Origin: Syntrophales bacterium
Lineage (GTDB): Bacteria; Desulfobacterota; Syntrophia; Syntrophales; UBA4778
Length of the DNA: 53,549 nucleotides
Direction of reading: 5' to 3'
NCBI GenBank assembly: GCA_028712885.1
Contig: JAQTPK010000017.1
Span: forward strand, 1 to 53,549
Positions 1 to 8,036 of this stretch are shown here, piece after piece. Below the pieces are notes generated by a model. The model saw only the letters and a list, made by a program, of their open reading frames with translations. It searched no databases and had not been told where the DNA came from. Each line of letters opens with the position of its first letter. The stretch's first letter is position 1. A program made the translations under genes and the position numbers.

Positions 1-1786
1 CCTCCTGAAATCCCGTATTTCCGGCCAGAACATCCTTCGTGCCGATCAGTTCCAGTCTGCACTCGACTCCCCCTGCAACCAGGTCGTCAAAGGGGACGGA
101 CTCAAACCTGTTGTCCCGAAGATTGATAACGTCCACCTCATGCTGAGAATACTTCCTGGTTTCCTCAAGTCCAAGGTGCGGCTTCAGCGTGGGCTGGTCC
201 AGGGCGACTATCCGGGGATAATCGCCGATGTCCCTCATGACGGCCCGGGTGCCGAGGCCGTGCACAATCCTGAGCATGCCGGCTTCGGGATCCAGACCCG
301 TTTTCCATACAAAGGGATTGCGGGAAAATCCGACTCCCGCGACCTCGGGATAAAAATAATTCTTTCTGGACGTGCCGGATACCCTCTGGACCAGGAGCGA
401 CATAAGTTCATCATGCATGTCCAGGTTATGGCGCCTGCGATATACAAGGGCATTCTCGCTCATGGTGCTGGCGAATATCCTCCGGACGGCATTCTCGAAA
501 TATTCATATCTCGATTCCGGAGACCCCTGGTTCGGGCAGAATATGCTCTCGTATTTGCCCGCAAAGGCGTTTCCGAAGGCGTCTTCCAGGAGACTGCTGG
601 AGCGCACAATAATCGGGGACTGTCCGAAATACTCCAGCATGAGCTGGAACTGTTCCTTTATCTCATCGGGGAAAACGCCCTTGAGGATTTTTTCCCTCAG
701 AACCGCGGCCATGGAGAAATACTCATCACGGGTACGCTGGCGGATGAACAGCCTCCACCAGCCGTTTTGTACGATGAAAGAGTAGAAAACGTCGGATCCG
801 ATATAGAATGAATCATGCTGTTCCAGCAGCGGGCCCCATACTTCCGGCTTCTCCCTGGAAAGAATGCTCCGGGCCAGCAACATTCCCGCGGTCTTCCCCC
901 CGATGAAGCCGGTTCCGATCATCCTGTCTTTGACCTGCATCAGATCACCGAGGCTCAGGTATTTTTTTGCAATGGCGAGGATCCTGTCCTCCTTTCCGAT
1001 CAGGAGCCTGCTTACCCGGTCGATAAGGGCCTTAGTCCGCCGGGCAGGCGAATTTTTCTTCAGCAAGTCCTCAACTTCTATGAAGAGGCGGTCCCAGTAA
1101 TCGAGATTCCGGCGCGACGGCCCCATGCCCTTGCTTGTCATGTTGAGGAAGAGTTCGGCGGCTTCAGAGCTGTTCACGATAGGATCAAATTCCTCGTCTT
1201 TTCGCAGATGGGGGAAAAACATTGTCGGCGAGTATCTTCCGGCCGCCTTCAGGGGATGGACGCAGGACTTGCCGTCGAGGTTATAGGAGTCCATCAGTAC
1301 CTGTGTCGTTTCCCTGATCCGGGCTACTGTTTTGAAGGAGTGGCTGTTTCTCAGGATCGCGAAATACGCAACGGTATTCATGTCATAGAGGTAAGGGCAG
1401 GTGATCAGAAAAAAGTTGCCGATCATCAGGTCGGTGGCCCAGACCGACAGGAGGTCGGAAAGGCAATCGAAAACGTAAAAAGTTTCCCGGCCCTCTTTTT
1501 CGATTATCTGGAAAAGCTGCAGGGAAAAGGATTCGAAACCTGTAGAAGCCTTGAGTTCGTGTATTTTAACTCGGTCTTCTTTCCCTAATAGCGGAAGGTG
1601 GTTGCCGAATCTAATATAGACAACCCTCTTTCCGGACTGCACCGCCTTATTCACGAAAGGCAGGACGAACTCGCGGTAATTTTTAATGTCGTCGACCTGC
1701 CAGACTACGTTATCGCCGCTGCGCAGATCATCTATGATCGCGTCAAGGCCCTTTAATCCAGTACTTGCCCTGTCCCATTTCTGCAT
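1..1786 (-). CDS. PEP/pyruvate-binding (PPDK N-terminal type) protein with a KaiC-like N-terminal domain, partial
   Basis: The reading frame is open on the minus strand from ATG at 1786 to the window edge (about 595 codons), so the C-terminus is missing. An AGGTG ribosome site lies about 5 bases upstream of the ATG. The middle of the protein carries the signature of the pyruvate phosphate dikinase / PEP synthase N-terminal ATP-grasp domain: GTGFIGGKTAGMLLAR, then IIVRSSSLLEDAFGNAFAGKYES. The first 60 residues (STGLKGLDAIIDDLRSGDNV...) resemble the start of KaiC/RecA-fold ATPases, but the usual GxxGxGKT loop is replaced by QVDDIKNY, so this part should not bind ATP in the normal way. The family phosphorylates or senses pyruvate/PEP; the exact reaction here is not known. 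It is transcribed away from the nrpR-gdhA pair. The domain calls are firm and the function is open. Confidence 0.85.
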   Translation of the reverse strand, partial: MQKWDRASTGLKGLDAIIDDLRSGDNVVWQVDDIKNYREFVLPFVNKAVQSGKRVVYIRFGNHLPLLGKEDRVKIHELKASTGFESFSLQLFQIIEKEGRETFYVFDCLSDLLSVWATDLMIGNFFLITCPYLYDMNTVAYFAILRNSHSFKTVARIRETTQVLMDSYNLDGKSCVHPLKAAGRYSPTMFFPHLRKDEEFDPIVNSSEAAELFLNMTSKGMGPSRRNLDYWDRLFIEVEDLLKKNSPARRTKALIDRVSRLLIGKEDRILAIAKKYLSLGDLMQVKDRMIGTGFIGGKTAGMLLARSILSREKPEVWGPLLEQHDSFYIGSDVFYSFIVQNGWWRLFIRQRTRDEYFSMAAVLREKILKGVFPDEIKEQFQLMLEYFGQSPIIVRSSSLLEDAFGNAFAGKYESIFCPNQGSPESRYEYFENAVRRIFASTMSENALVYRRRHNLDMHDELMSLLVQRVSGTSRKNYFYPEVAGVGFSRNPFVWKTGLDPEAGMLRIVHGLGTRAVMRDIGDYPRIVALDQPTLKPHLGLEETRKYSQHEVDVINLRDNRFESVPFDDLVAGGVECRLELIGTKDVLAGNTGFQE

Positions 1787-1897
1787 ACGATCACCTGTTT
1801 ACCGTTTTCAGATATTTTCAAAAGTATCCGGCCAAGTCAAGTCGGACTTTCAAAAAAGCAGGTTTTTTGACCAAATTTTAAATACAAAATTGTTGCC

Positions 1898-1931
1898 AAT
1901 ACGGCTAATTTATGCTATCGATTGCCGTATT
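1898..1931. promoter_or_regulatory. Inverted repeat upstream of the nrpR-like gene
   Basis: AATACGGC at 1898-1905 is repeated exactly in inverted orientation as GCCGTATT at 1924-1931, with an 18-base spacer. It lies just before the favoured start of the NrpR-like regulator (1945), where an autoregulatory operator would be expected. It does not match the archaeal NrpR operator GGAA-N6-TTCC, so binding by NrpR is a guess. Confidence 0.4.
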
Positions 1932-1944
1932 TTGGGATAACGAC

Positions 1945-2982
1945 ATGCTTACTGCAAGCAATACAAAAAAAACCGGGCTTTTCGAGTCTGAAGATATGGA
2001 GAAGAAAACCCTCCTGATTTTGAGGATTCTGTCTGAATCCCGGAAGCCGGTCGGGTCGCGCTCAATATCCCGGCACATGAACGAAATGGGTGTAAAGCTC
2101 TCCGAGCGCACTATCCGTTATCATCTGCGCGTCATGGACGAGAGGGGCTTTACCAGGCTTGTCGGCCGGCGCAACGGACGCGTTATAACCGATGAAGGCA
2201 GGGAGGAAATCCGCAACGCCCGCGTCCAGGACAAGATAGGCTTCGTGATTTCCCGCATTGAAAATCTCGCCTTCTGCACGACTTTCGATCCGGTTTCAAA
2301 AAAGGGGCTGGTGCCGGTAAACATATCCTATTTTGAAAAAGAGCGGTTCAGGGAGGCCCTGGACATTATGCTGCCCGTATTCAAAAGCCGCTATTCGGTC
2401 AGCGAGTTCGTCACCGTCGCCAAAGAGGGGCAGACGATCGGGGGTATCCTTGTGCCTCCCGGCAAGATCGCCGTCGCCACGGTATGCAGCATCATTATCA
2501 ACGGGGTTTTTCTGAAGAGCGGCATCCCCATGGATTCTAAATTCGGGGGCATACTGCAGATCTCCGACTCCAGGCCGCTGCGTTTCGTCGAGCTTATATA
2601 TTATAACGGCTCATCCCTCGATCCTTCGGAAGCTTTCATCCGGGCGAATATGACCTCCGTCGGGAAAGCAGTGGAAACGGGATTCGGGAACGTTCTCGCA
2701 AACTACAGGGAGATACCGGGCATGTGCAGGATGCTGACGGGCACAATCCTGATTCATTTGCGAAAAGCGGGAATCAACGGGGTCATCGCAATAGGCGAAA
2801 AGAGCGAAACCGTGTACCCGGTCCCGGTCGATGTGAACAAGGCAGGCGTGGTCCTGATCGGAGGACTGAACCCTGTCGCCTGCGCCCGGGAAGCCGGCCT
2901 GGAGCCGGAACACCACGCCATGTCGACTCTTCTCGAGTACGAAAATTTTATCAACATTGAGGATGTGAAAAGATCGTTATAG
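1945..2982 (+). CDS. NrpR-like transcriptional regulator (winged helix + DUF128/NrpR domain)
   Basis: This is a 345-residue protein from ATG 1945. The frame is also open upstream to an ATG at 1912, but that would place the inverted repeat inside the gene; another Met at 1996 is possible. Residues 20-90 form a winged helix (LLILRILSESRKPVGSRSIS, then LSERTIRYHLRVMDERGFT), as in NrpR. The remainder is one NrpR regulatory domain (DUF128) with the typical segments KIAVATVCSIIINGVFLKSG, SKFGGILQI and NKAGVVLIGGLNPVA. In methanogens NrpR represses nitrogen-assimilation genes and releases DNA when it binds 2-oxoglutarate. Here the next gene, 43 bases downstream on the same strand, is glutamate dehydrogenase, which consumes 2-oxoglutarate and ammonia. 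A regulator-target pair is therefore likely (inference). The family call is strong; the start is uncertain. Confidence 0.85.
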   Translation: MLTASNTKKTGLFESEDMEKKTLLILRILSESRKPVGSRSISRHMNEMGVKLSERTIRYHLRVMDERGFTRLVGRRNGRVITDEGREEIRNARVQDKIGFVISRIENLAFCTTFDPVSKKGLVPVNISYFEKERFREALDIMLPVFKSRYSVSEFVTVAKEGQTIGGILVPPGKIAVATVCSIIINGVFLKSGIPMDSKFGGILQISDSRPLRFVELIYYNGSSLDPSEAFIRANMTSVGKAVETGFGNVLANYREIPGMCRMLTGTILIHLRKAGINGVIAIGEKSETVYPVPVDVNKAGVVLIGGLNPVACAREAGLEPEHHAMSTLLEYENFINIEDVKRSL

Positions 2983-3025
2983 GCCAGGCGGGTCTGGTTA
3001 AATAAATCAGTGCGGAGGAGAACAA

Positions 3026-4381
3026 GTGTCAGTAATCGCCGATGTGATTGAGAAGGTAAAGGGTCAGGATCCGGATCAGAATGAATTCCACCAGGCCGTG
3101 CAGGAGGTGCTCGAGACTCTTGAGCCGACCGTAAAAAAACACCCGGAGTTCGTGAAGGCCAAGATTTACGAGAGGATAGTCGAACCCGACAGGACCCTGA
3201 TTTTCAGGGTGCCGTGGGTTGACGACAGGGGGGCCGTCCAGGTGAACCGCGGTTTCAGGGTACAGTTCAATAATGCGATCGGCCCCTACAAAGGGGGCAT
3301 CAGGTTTCATCCTTCCGTCCGCCTGGGGATAATAAAATTCCTTGGCTTTGAGCAGATATTCAAAAATTCGCTGACGACCCTCCCCATGGGAGGCGCCAAG
3401 GGCGGTTCCGATTTCGATCCCAAGGGAAAATCCGACAACGAGGTAATGAAGTTCTGCCAGGCTTTCATGCGGGAGCTCTTTCGCCATATCGGTGCGGATG
3501 TAGACGTCCCCGCCGGCGACATAGGCGTGGGCGCGCGTGAAATAGGTTATCTTTACGGCTATTACAAGAAAATCCTCAACGAGCACACGGGCGTGCTGAC
3601 CGGCAAAGGCCTGGAGTACGGCGGAAGCCTGGTCAGGCCGGAGGCGACGGGCTACGGCTGCACGTATTTCGCAGCCGAGATGATGGCCACCAAAGGGATG
3701 AATTTCAAAAATAAAATCGTGGCAATCAGCGGGGCCGGAAATGTCGCCCAGTACGCAGTCGAAAAAGTGAACCAGCTCGGCGGAAAGGTTATCATGCTGT
3801 GCGATTCGGGTTCCTCCATCCTGGATGAAGAGGGAATTTGCAGCAGGAAAAACGCTTTCGTCATGAAGCTGAAAAATCAGAAGCGGGGCCGCATCAAGGA
3901 ATATATCCAGAAATACGATGCCCTTTGTTTTGAAAATAAAAGCGTCTGGGACGTCATACGGGACCAGGATATAAAAGTGCATATAGCCCTGCCGTGCGCG
4001 ACCCAGAATGAGATCGAAAGCTCCCACGCGGAGGCGCTCGTGCGCAACGGCTGCGTATGTGTGGCGGAGGGGGCAAATATGCCGTCCACGCCCGAGGCCG
4101 TCAAAATTTTCCAGGATGCCGGAATCCTGTACGGTCCCGGCAAGGCGGCCAACGCGGGGGGCGTCGCGACTTCCGGACTGGAAATGACTCAGAACAGCAT
4201 GAGGCTCTCCTGGAACAGGGAAGAGGTGGACAACCGGCTTCTCATGATCATGAGAAATATCCATAAATCCTGCCTCGATGCCGCCGAGGCCTACGGGAAT
4301 AAAGGGGATTATGTGGCGGGCGCAAACATAGCCGGTTTCCTGAAAGTAGCGAAGGCGATGCTTGCCTACGGCATAGTTTAA
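3026..4381 (+). CDS. gdhA: NADP-type glutamate dehydrogenase
   Basis: The enzyme interconverts 2-oxoglutarate plus ammonia and glutamate. It has 451 residues, normal for the small hexameric bacterial/fungal class. The start is GTG, 5 bases after a strong GGAGGAG ribosome site. Visible signatures are RGFRVQFNNAIGPYKGGIRF (substrate pocket), TLPMGGAKGGSDFDPKGKS with catalytic Lys125, the PAGDIGVG loop, and the nucleotide-binding fold ISGAGNVAQYAVEK. The C-terminal GKAANAGGVATSGLEM segment is intact, so the enzyme should be active. It is preceded by an NrpR-like regulator and followed by a strong terminator, so nrpR-gdhA probably forms one small unit. NADP rather than NAD preference is inferred from overall family resemblance and not from a tested residue. 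Confidence 0.95.
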   Translation: MSVIADVIEKVKGQDPDQNEFHQAVQEVLETLEPTVKKHPEFVKAKIYERIVEPDRTLIFRVPWVDDRGAVQVNRGFRVQFNNAIGPYKGGIRFHPSVRLGIIKFLGFEQIFKNSLTTLPMGGAKGGSDFDPKGKSDNEVMKFCQAFMRELFRHIGADVDVPAGDIGVGAREIGYLYGYYKKILNEHTGVLTGKGLEYGGSLVRPEATGYGCTYFAAEMMATKGMNFKNKIVAISGAGNVAQYAVEKVNQLGGKVIMLCDSGSSILDEEGICSRKNAFVMKLKNQKRGRIKEYIQKYDALCFENKSVWDVIRDQDIKVHIALPCATQNEIESSHAEALVRNGCVCVAEGANMPSTPEAVKIFQDAGILYGPGKAANAGGVATSGLEMTQNSMRLSWNREEVDNRLLMIMRNIHKSCLDAAEAYGNKGDYVAGANIAGFLKVAKAMLAYGIV

Positions 4382-4438
4382 AAATAAACAGGGGAAACGG
4401 TCCGGTTCAGGACCTGCCGTTAACATTCAGCCGATATA

Positions 4439-4472
4439 AAAAGAGGGCAGGAATCTCTTCCGGCCCTCTTTT
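4439..4472 (+). terminator. Rho-independent terminator after gdhA
   Basis: The stem AAAAGAGGGC (4439-4448) pairs with GCCCTCTTTT (4463-4472). The inner bases GGAA and TTCC extend the helix around a TCTC loop. A T-run closes the 3' side, and the A-run on the 5' side makes it usable on both strands. Confidence 0.85.
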
Positions 4473-4637
4473 GCATTGACTTCCGCGGGCCGGATGCTTT
4501 AAAGGAGAGTACAAACATCCGGAGGTGGAATCGGATTCGCTGAAAATCAAGATACCCGCTGTTCACAATCCTTTTATCTCACAATCAGCCTGAGCTCCCT
4601 TTTCTCCCCTGCCCTTCCGAATAAGCCGCCTTATCCT

Positions 4638-4952
4638 ATGGCCAGGGCCTACGAGGCTTTCTACGATTGCCGGTGCATCCTCTTTGACCAGAAGCTCCCG
4701 GCGCCCGGGATGCTCAGAAATCTGAAAAAAGAGTTTTTGAGGAGAGAGCTCTGGGTGCCGATCGGCGAGATAAATCACAAGGAATGGACGCATCTCATAA
4801 ATCTGTACGGGAAGGAGCGGTTCGAAAAACTGAATATCGATATCCGCAGCACAAAGCTCTACCGCGCGGTCGGATGCACCGAATGCGACGGCCTGGGATA
4901 CAAGGGCCGGATGGGGATACACGAACTGATCCTGCGGACATGCATAAAATAA
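4638..4952 (+). pseudogene. Remnant of a GspE/PilB-type secretion ATPase (C-terminal fragment)
   Basis: A 104-residue open frame ends with LYRAVGCTECDGLGYKGRMG then IHELI, the C-terminal zinc-motif region of type II secretion / type IV pilus assembly ATPases (GspE/PilB). The preceding stretch LINLYGKERFEKLNI also fits that family. Walker A, Walker B and the Asp and His boxes are absent because nothing upstream encodes them, and the protein stops a few residues after the motif. The frame stays open some way upstream without an obvious ribosome site. A full ATPase has about 550 residues, so this is best read as a decayed 3' end. No other secretion gene is nearby. Confidence 0.6.
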
Positions 4953-4956
4953 AGCA

Positions 4957-4984
4957 GGTTATGGGTTATGGGCATTGGGTCGTG
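4957..4984. repeat. Heptamer array (GGTTATG-type), 4 units
   Basis: There are four consecutive 7-base units: two exact GGTTATG copies, then GGCATTG and GGTCGTG. A short inverted match (CTCATAAC) lies near 5026. It sits in the gap between the gspE remnant and mlaD and is one of nine such loci in the window. Confidence 0.55.
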
Positions 4985-5034
4985 GACGGAATATGCAGAG
5001 GAGAATCGACCTGTAAACCCGGGACTCATAACGG

Positions 5035-5895
5035 TTATCTTTTCCTTTTTTTCCCCCAGAAAATGGATTGGGGGCGCTCGCGCAGTTCCTCGGCCAGAGC
5101 CCTGATCGAGCGGGCGGCCTCCCGGAGCTCTTTCAATGTTTCGGGCACCTCCGTGTTCATTCCCGCAGCCAGTTTGTCGATCTGCTGAATCGCAGACCCC
5201 GTCCTGTCTGCCAGGGGATCGACCCTTGATTCAAGCCGGTCGAGAAGAACCCTCGCCTCCTCCGCGCTCCTGGAGCCGGACGCCAGTATTTTCGCCGTTT
5301 CCGGCGAATTGAACACGCGGTTGATCCCGGCCAGCGCATCCCGGAGTTCCATGAGTATCTCTTCGATGGGCACGTCCTCGATGCGCTTCGTGAGCTGTTG
5401 AAACTCCGTGGGTACCGTCGGTATCTCAAGATATCTCTTATCTCCGCCTTTGAGGGAAACGGCTGTGCCGGGATGAAATTCCAGGGAAATCAGCAGTTGA
5501 CCGGTCAGGACGCTTTGCATCTCGAGCTGCGCCCTCAGTCCCTTCAGGATCAGGGCGCTCATGATTTCATCGCGTATCGCCGTCCTCTTCTCTTCCGGGA
5601 GATCGATTTCCGAAACCTTCCCCCCGCCAAGCTCGACATAGACAGGGGTCAGAACAGACAGATCGGCGGGATTAAAGTCTATATCGATCCCGGTTACCGC
5701 CCCGACATTAACTCCCCGAAACACGACGGGCGCGCCGACGGAAAGCCCCTTTACGGAACTGTCGAAGTACATCACGTATTTCGGGTAATGACCGAACCAG
5801 CGCCCCAATCCGGCCATGAGCACTGCGCCGATCAACAGGCCTGTTGCGCCGATGACGAAAAGGCCGATCAGTTTTTTATTGGCAGGTTTGCTCAT
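5035..5895 (-). CDS. mlaD: MlaD/MCE-family lipid transport protein
   Basis: This 286-residue periplasmic substrate-binding component belongs to an Mla-type ABC system that moves phospholipids between inner and outer membranes. A single N-terminal membrane anchor (about residues 8-30, LIGLFVIGATGLLIGAVLMA) is followed by one MCE domain with YFDSSVKGLSVGAPVVFRGV, the family hallmark. The C-terminal part (about 170-280) is predicted to be helical and coiled, as in longer MCE proteins that form a needle or barrel. The start is 3 bases after the mlaF stop. Last gene of mlaE-mlaF-mlaD. The usual MlaC and MlaA partners are not in this window. Confidence 0.9.
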   Translation of the reverse strand: MSKPANKKLIGLFVIGATGLLIGAVLMAGLGRWFGHYPKYVMYFDSSVKGLSVGAPVVFRGVNVGAVTGIDIDFNPADLSVLTPVYVELGGGKVSEIDLPEEKRTAIRDEIMSALILKGLRAQLEMQSVLTGQLLISLEFHPGTAVSLKGGDKRYLEIPTVPTEFQQLTKRIEDVPIEEILMELRDALAGINRVFNSPETAKILASGSRSAEEARVLLDRLESRVDPLADRTGSAIQQIDKLAAGMNTEVPETLKELREAARSIRALAEELRERPQSIFWGKKRKR

Positions 5896-5897
5896 GA

Positions 5898-6674
5898 TCA
5901 GTTTCCCCTGTCCGCTGCATATGATTTTTCATTTCCCCTCGTGAGGAAGTTCCTGACTTTCCGGTCTTCGGATTGGGCCAGCAATACCTTCGGGTGTCCA
6001 GCCGCCGTAATGGTCCCGGAATCCGCATCGAGGTACACCGAATTGTCTCCAATGGAAAAAATGCTCGCCAGTTCATGCGTGACAACGACAAAAGTAGAAC
6101 CGATGCTGTCGCGAATCCTGAGGATCAGGTTGTCAAGCATCCGTGCGTTGACCGGGTCCAATCCGGCCGAGGGTTCGTCGAAAAAAAGGATGTCGGGGTC
6201 AAGCGCCATTGCCCGGGCCAGGCCCGCTCTTCTTGCCATGCCCCCGCTGAGTTCGGCCGGATAGAAATTCTCGAAACCGGCGAGTCCGACCAGGGCCAGT
6301 TTCAGGGCGACAGTATCGCGGATTTCGCCGCGGCTCAGGTCTGTATGCTGTTCGAGGGGCAGAGAGACGTTTTCCGCCAGCGTCATGGAAGTCCACAATG
6401 CGCCGTTCTGGTAAAGCACGCCGAACCGCCTCATCAATCTCTCCCGTTCGTCCGGCCCGGCCCCCCAAAGGTCCATCGTCCCGTAGAGAATCCGCCCCCC
6501 GGCCGGCTTCTTCAAGCCGATCATCGCTTTGAGCAGAGTGCTCTTGCCGGATCCGCTTTCCCCCATGATGATGAATATCTCGCTCCTGCCGACCGTAAAG
6601 TTGATATTTTTCAGCAGGGCGAGGCCGCCGTATCCGATCGCCAGGTCCCGAACCGCTATTTCGGTCTCGTCCAT
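5898..6674 (-). CDS. mlaF: MlaF-type ABC transporter ATPase
   Basis: This 258-residue ATPase powers the Mla lipid transporter on the cytoplasmic side. Walker A is GESGSGKST (about residues 38-46), the ABC signature is LSGGMARRAGLARA, Walker B is DILFFDEPSAGLD, and the switch His sits in VVVTHELAS. The signature variant LSGGM(A/R)RR is typical of MlaF rather than of drug exporters. It is preceded by mlaE with a 12-base gap and followed by mlaD, consistent with translation from one message. All catalytic residues are present. Confidence 0.93.
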   Translation of the reverse strand: MDETEIAVRDLAIGYGGLALLKNINFTVGRSEIFIIMGESGSGKSTLLKAMIGLKKPAGGRILYGTMDLWGAGPDERERLMRRFGVLYQNGALWTSMTLAENVSLPLEQHTDLSRGEIRDTVALKLALVGLAGFENFYPAELSGGMARRAGLARAMALDPDILFFDEPSAGLDPVNARMLDNLILRIRDSIGSTFVVVTHELASIFSIGDNSVYLDADSGTITAAGHPKVLLAQSEDRKVRNFLTRGNEKSYAADRGN

Positions 6675-6686
6675 CCCTGCCTCCGC

Positions 6687-7844
6687 TCAGATGCCCATCA
6701 GGTCGCATAAATATGTGATGGCGGCCGTGGCAATAACCATCCAGACGATGGCGGTCACCACCGCCGAAGTGGCGGCGTCGCCGACGGCCGATGCGCTCCG
6801 GCCGCACTGCATCCCTCTCAGGCACCCCGTCAGGGATATGATGATGCCGAAGACAAAACTGTGGAACAACCCGATCCACAGATTAGTGAGGTCCAGCGTC
6901 GACCTTGTCTCGGCGATATAGGAGGCCGCGCTCAGATCCAGCATGCCGGCCCCGACAATCAATCCTCCCAGGATTCCCATGAAATCGGCGTACACGCACA
7001 GAAACGGCATCATCAGGGTAAGCGCGATTACGCGCGGCGCGACGAGAAACTCCACGGGCGAGATGCCGAATGTCCGGAGGGCGTCGATTTCTTCGTTCAC
7101 CTGCATGGCGCCGAGCTGCGCGGCATAGGCGGCTCCCGTGCGGCCCGCCATGATCACCCCGGTCATAACGGCTCCCATTACCCGGACCATGGCAATTCCC
7201 ACCAGATCGGCGACGTAGATCTGCGCGCCGAATGTCCTGAGCTGAATGGCCCCCATGAAAGCGAAGATCGATCCGACGAGCATGCCGATCACCGAGACGA
7301 TCGGGAGGGCCTGGACACCGGCCCCCTGGACGAAGGAATAAACGTCGGCAGGCCGGAAGGCGCCCCGTCCCCGGACCAGGGCGAAAAAACCCAGCGCCGC
7401 TTCCCCTATAAAAGCGACTGCTTCTTCGACGGCTCCGGAAAGCGAGATCGCCCCGCCGCCGACGCGGGAGAGGAAAGATTCCTGCCGGACGCCCGCCGGC
7501 TCCGCCTCCGCCCTTGCTCCGGGCCGTTCCGGAACCGCCGCGGCCATCCTCAGCAGCCTCCTTGCTCCGTCCGGCAGACCGTCGGCTTCGGCAACGACGC
7601 CCTTTATTTCCAGGCTGTGCCTTATCCGCAGAAAAAAAGTAAGCAGGCTGCTGTCCCATTCCGTAATCCCGGCTGTGTTGAAACTCACCTTCCTCAGCAG
7701 CGGCCTTGATTCGAGAATTCCGAGCGCCTCGCCGGCCCCGGGCAGGCCGGCGCTCCTTTTCCATCTTCCGGTCAGTTGTATGACGGCGGTTTCGTCGGTC
7801 GGCGCAGACACGGACATCTCACCTTTTTTGACAGCTTCATCCAC
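6687..7844 (-). CDS. mlaE: MlaE permease with fused N-terminal STAS (MlaB-like) domain
   Basis: This is the membrane permease of the Mla system. The C-terminal about 250 residues are MlaE: amphipathic start, then ALPIVSVIGMLVGSIFAFMG, the conserved cytoplasmic helix GRTGAAYAAQLGAM then QVNEEIDALRTFGI, and further membrane segments to the C-terminus. The N-terminal about 110 residues (TAVIQLTGRWKRSAG ... VSFNTAGITEWDSSLLTFF) look like a STAS domain, the fold of MlaB, so subunits B and E are fused. I chose GTG 7844, with a GAGGA site about 9 bases upstream. The frame stays open to 7976, but that would run into the divergent marR promoter. ATG 7817 is a second candidate, though its ribosome site would be too close. 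Confidence 0.88.
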   Translation of the reverse strand: MDEAVKKGEMSVSAPTDETAVIQLTGRWKRSAGLPGAGEALGILESRPLLRKVSFNTAGITEWDSSLLTFFLRIRHSLEIKGVVAEADGLPDGARRLLRMAAAVPERPGARAEAEPAGVRQESFLSRVGGGAISLSGAVEEAVAFIGEAALGFFALVRGRGAFRPADVYSFVQGAGVQALPIVSVIGMLVGSIFAFMGAIQLRTFGAQIYVADLVGIAMVRVMGAVMTGVIMAGRTGAAYAAQLGAMQVNEEIDALRTFGISPVEFLVAPRVIALTLMMPFLCVYADFMGILGGLIVGAGMLDLSAASYIAETRSTLDLTNLWIGLFHSFVFGIIISLTGCLRGMQCGRSASAVGDAATSAVVTAIVWMVIATAAITYLCDLMGI

Positions 7845-8001
7845 GAGTCTTTTTCCTCGCAGACTTCCTGTTTGTATTCGGGATTGGAGAAAGAGAGGGG
7901 AAGATTGAGTGCGGCCCTGTCTTGACTTTACAACGTATGGCCGAAAATTCCATGAGTATTTCGATGAGATAATCAAGCCGGCGAAGGAAAGAAAAATCTG
8001 C

Positions 8002-8030
8002 TTGACAATAGTGTTTAGCGCATATACACT
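8002..8030 (+). promoter_or_regulatory. Predicted sigma-70 promoter of marR
   Basis: TTGACA (8002-8007) is followed after exactly 17 bases by TACACT (8025-8030). Transcription would be expected to begin near 8037, which is the A of the marR ATG, so the message may have no leader. Confidence 0.6.
8010..8030. promoter_or_regulatory. Putative MarR operator, copy 1
   Basis: A 21-base imperfect palindrome with outer arms AGTGT and ACACT lies between the -35 box and the end of the -10 box of the marR promoter. A second copy lies at 8511-8531; in inverted orientation 17 of 21 positions agree. Binding here would block marR transcription. Confidence 0.6.
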
Positions 8031-8036
8031 TCGCCC

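Noticed and set aside
140-1588. Two plus-strand frames of 223 and 257 residues at the left end
   Set aside because: They are shadows of the minus-strand PEP/pyruvate-binding gene, whose frame is open throughout with conserved motifs.
3029-4426. 465-residue open frame antisense to gdhA
   Set aside because: It mirrors the codon bias of gdhA; no ribosome site, no recognisable domain.
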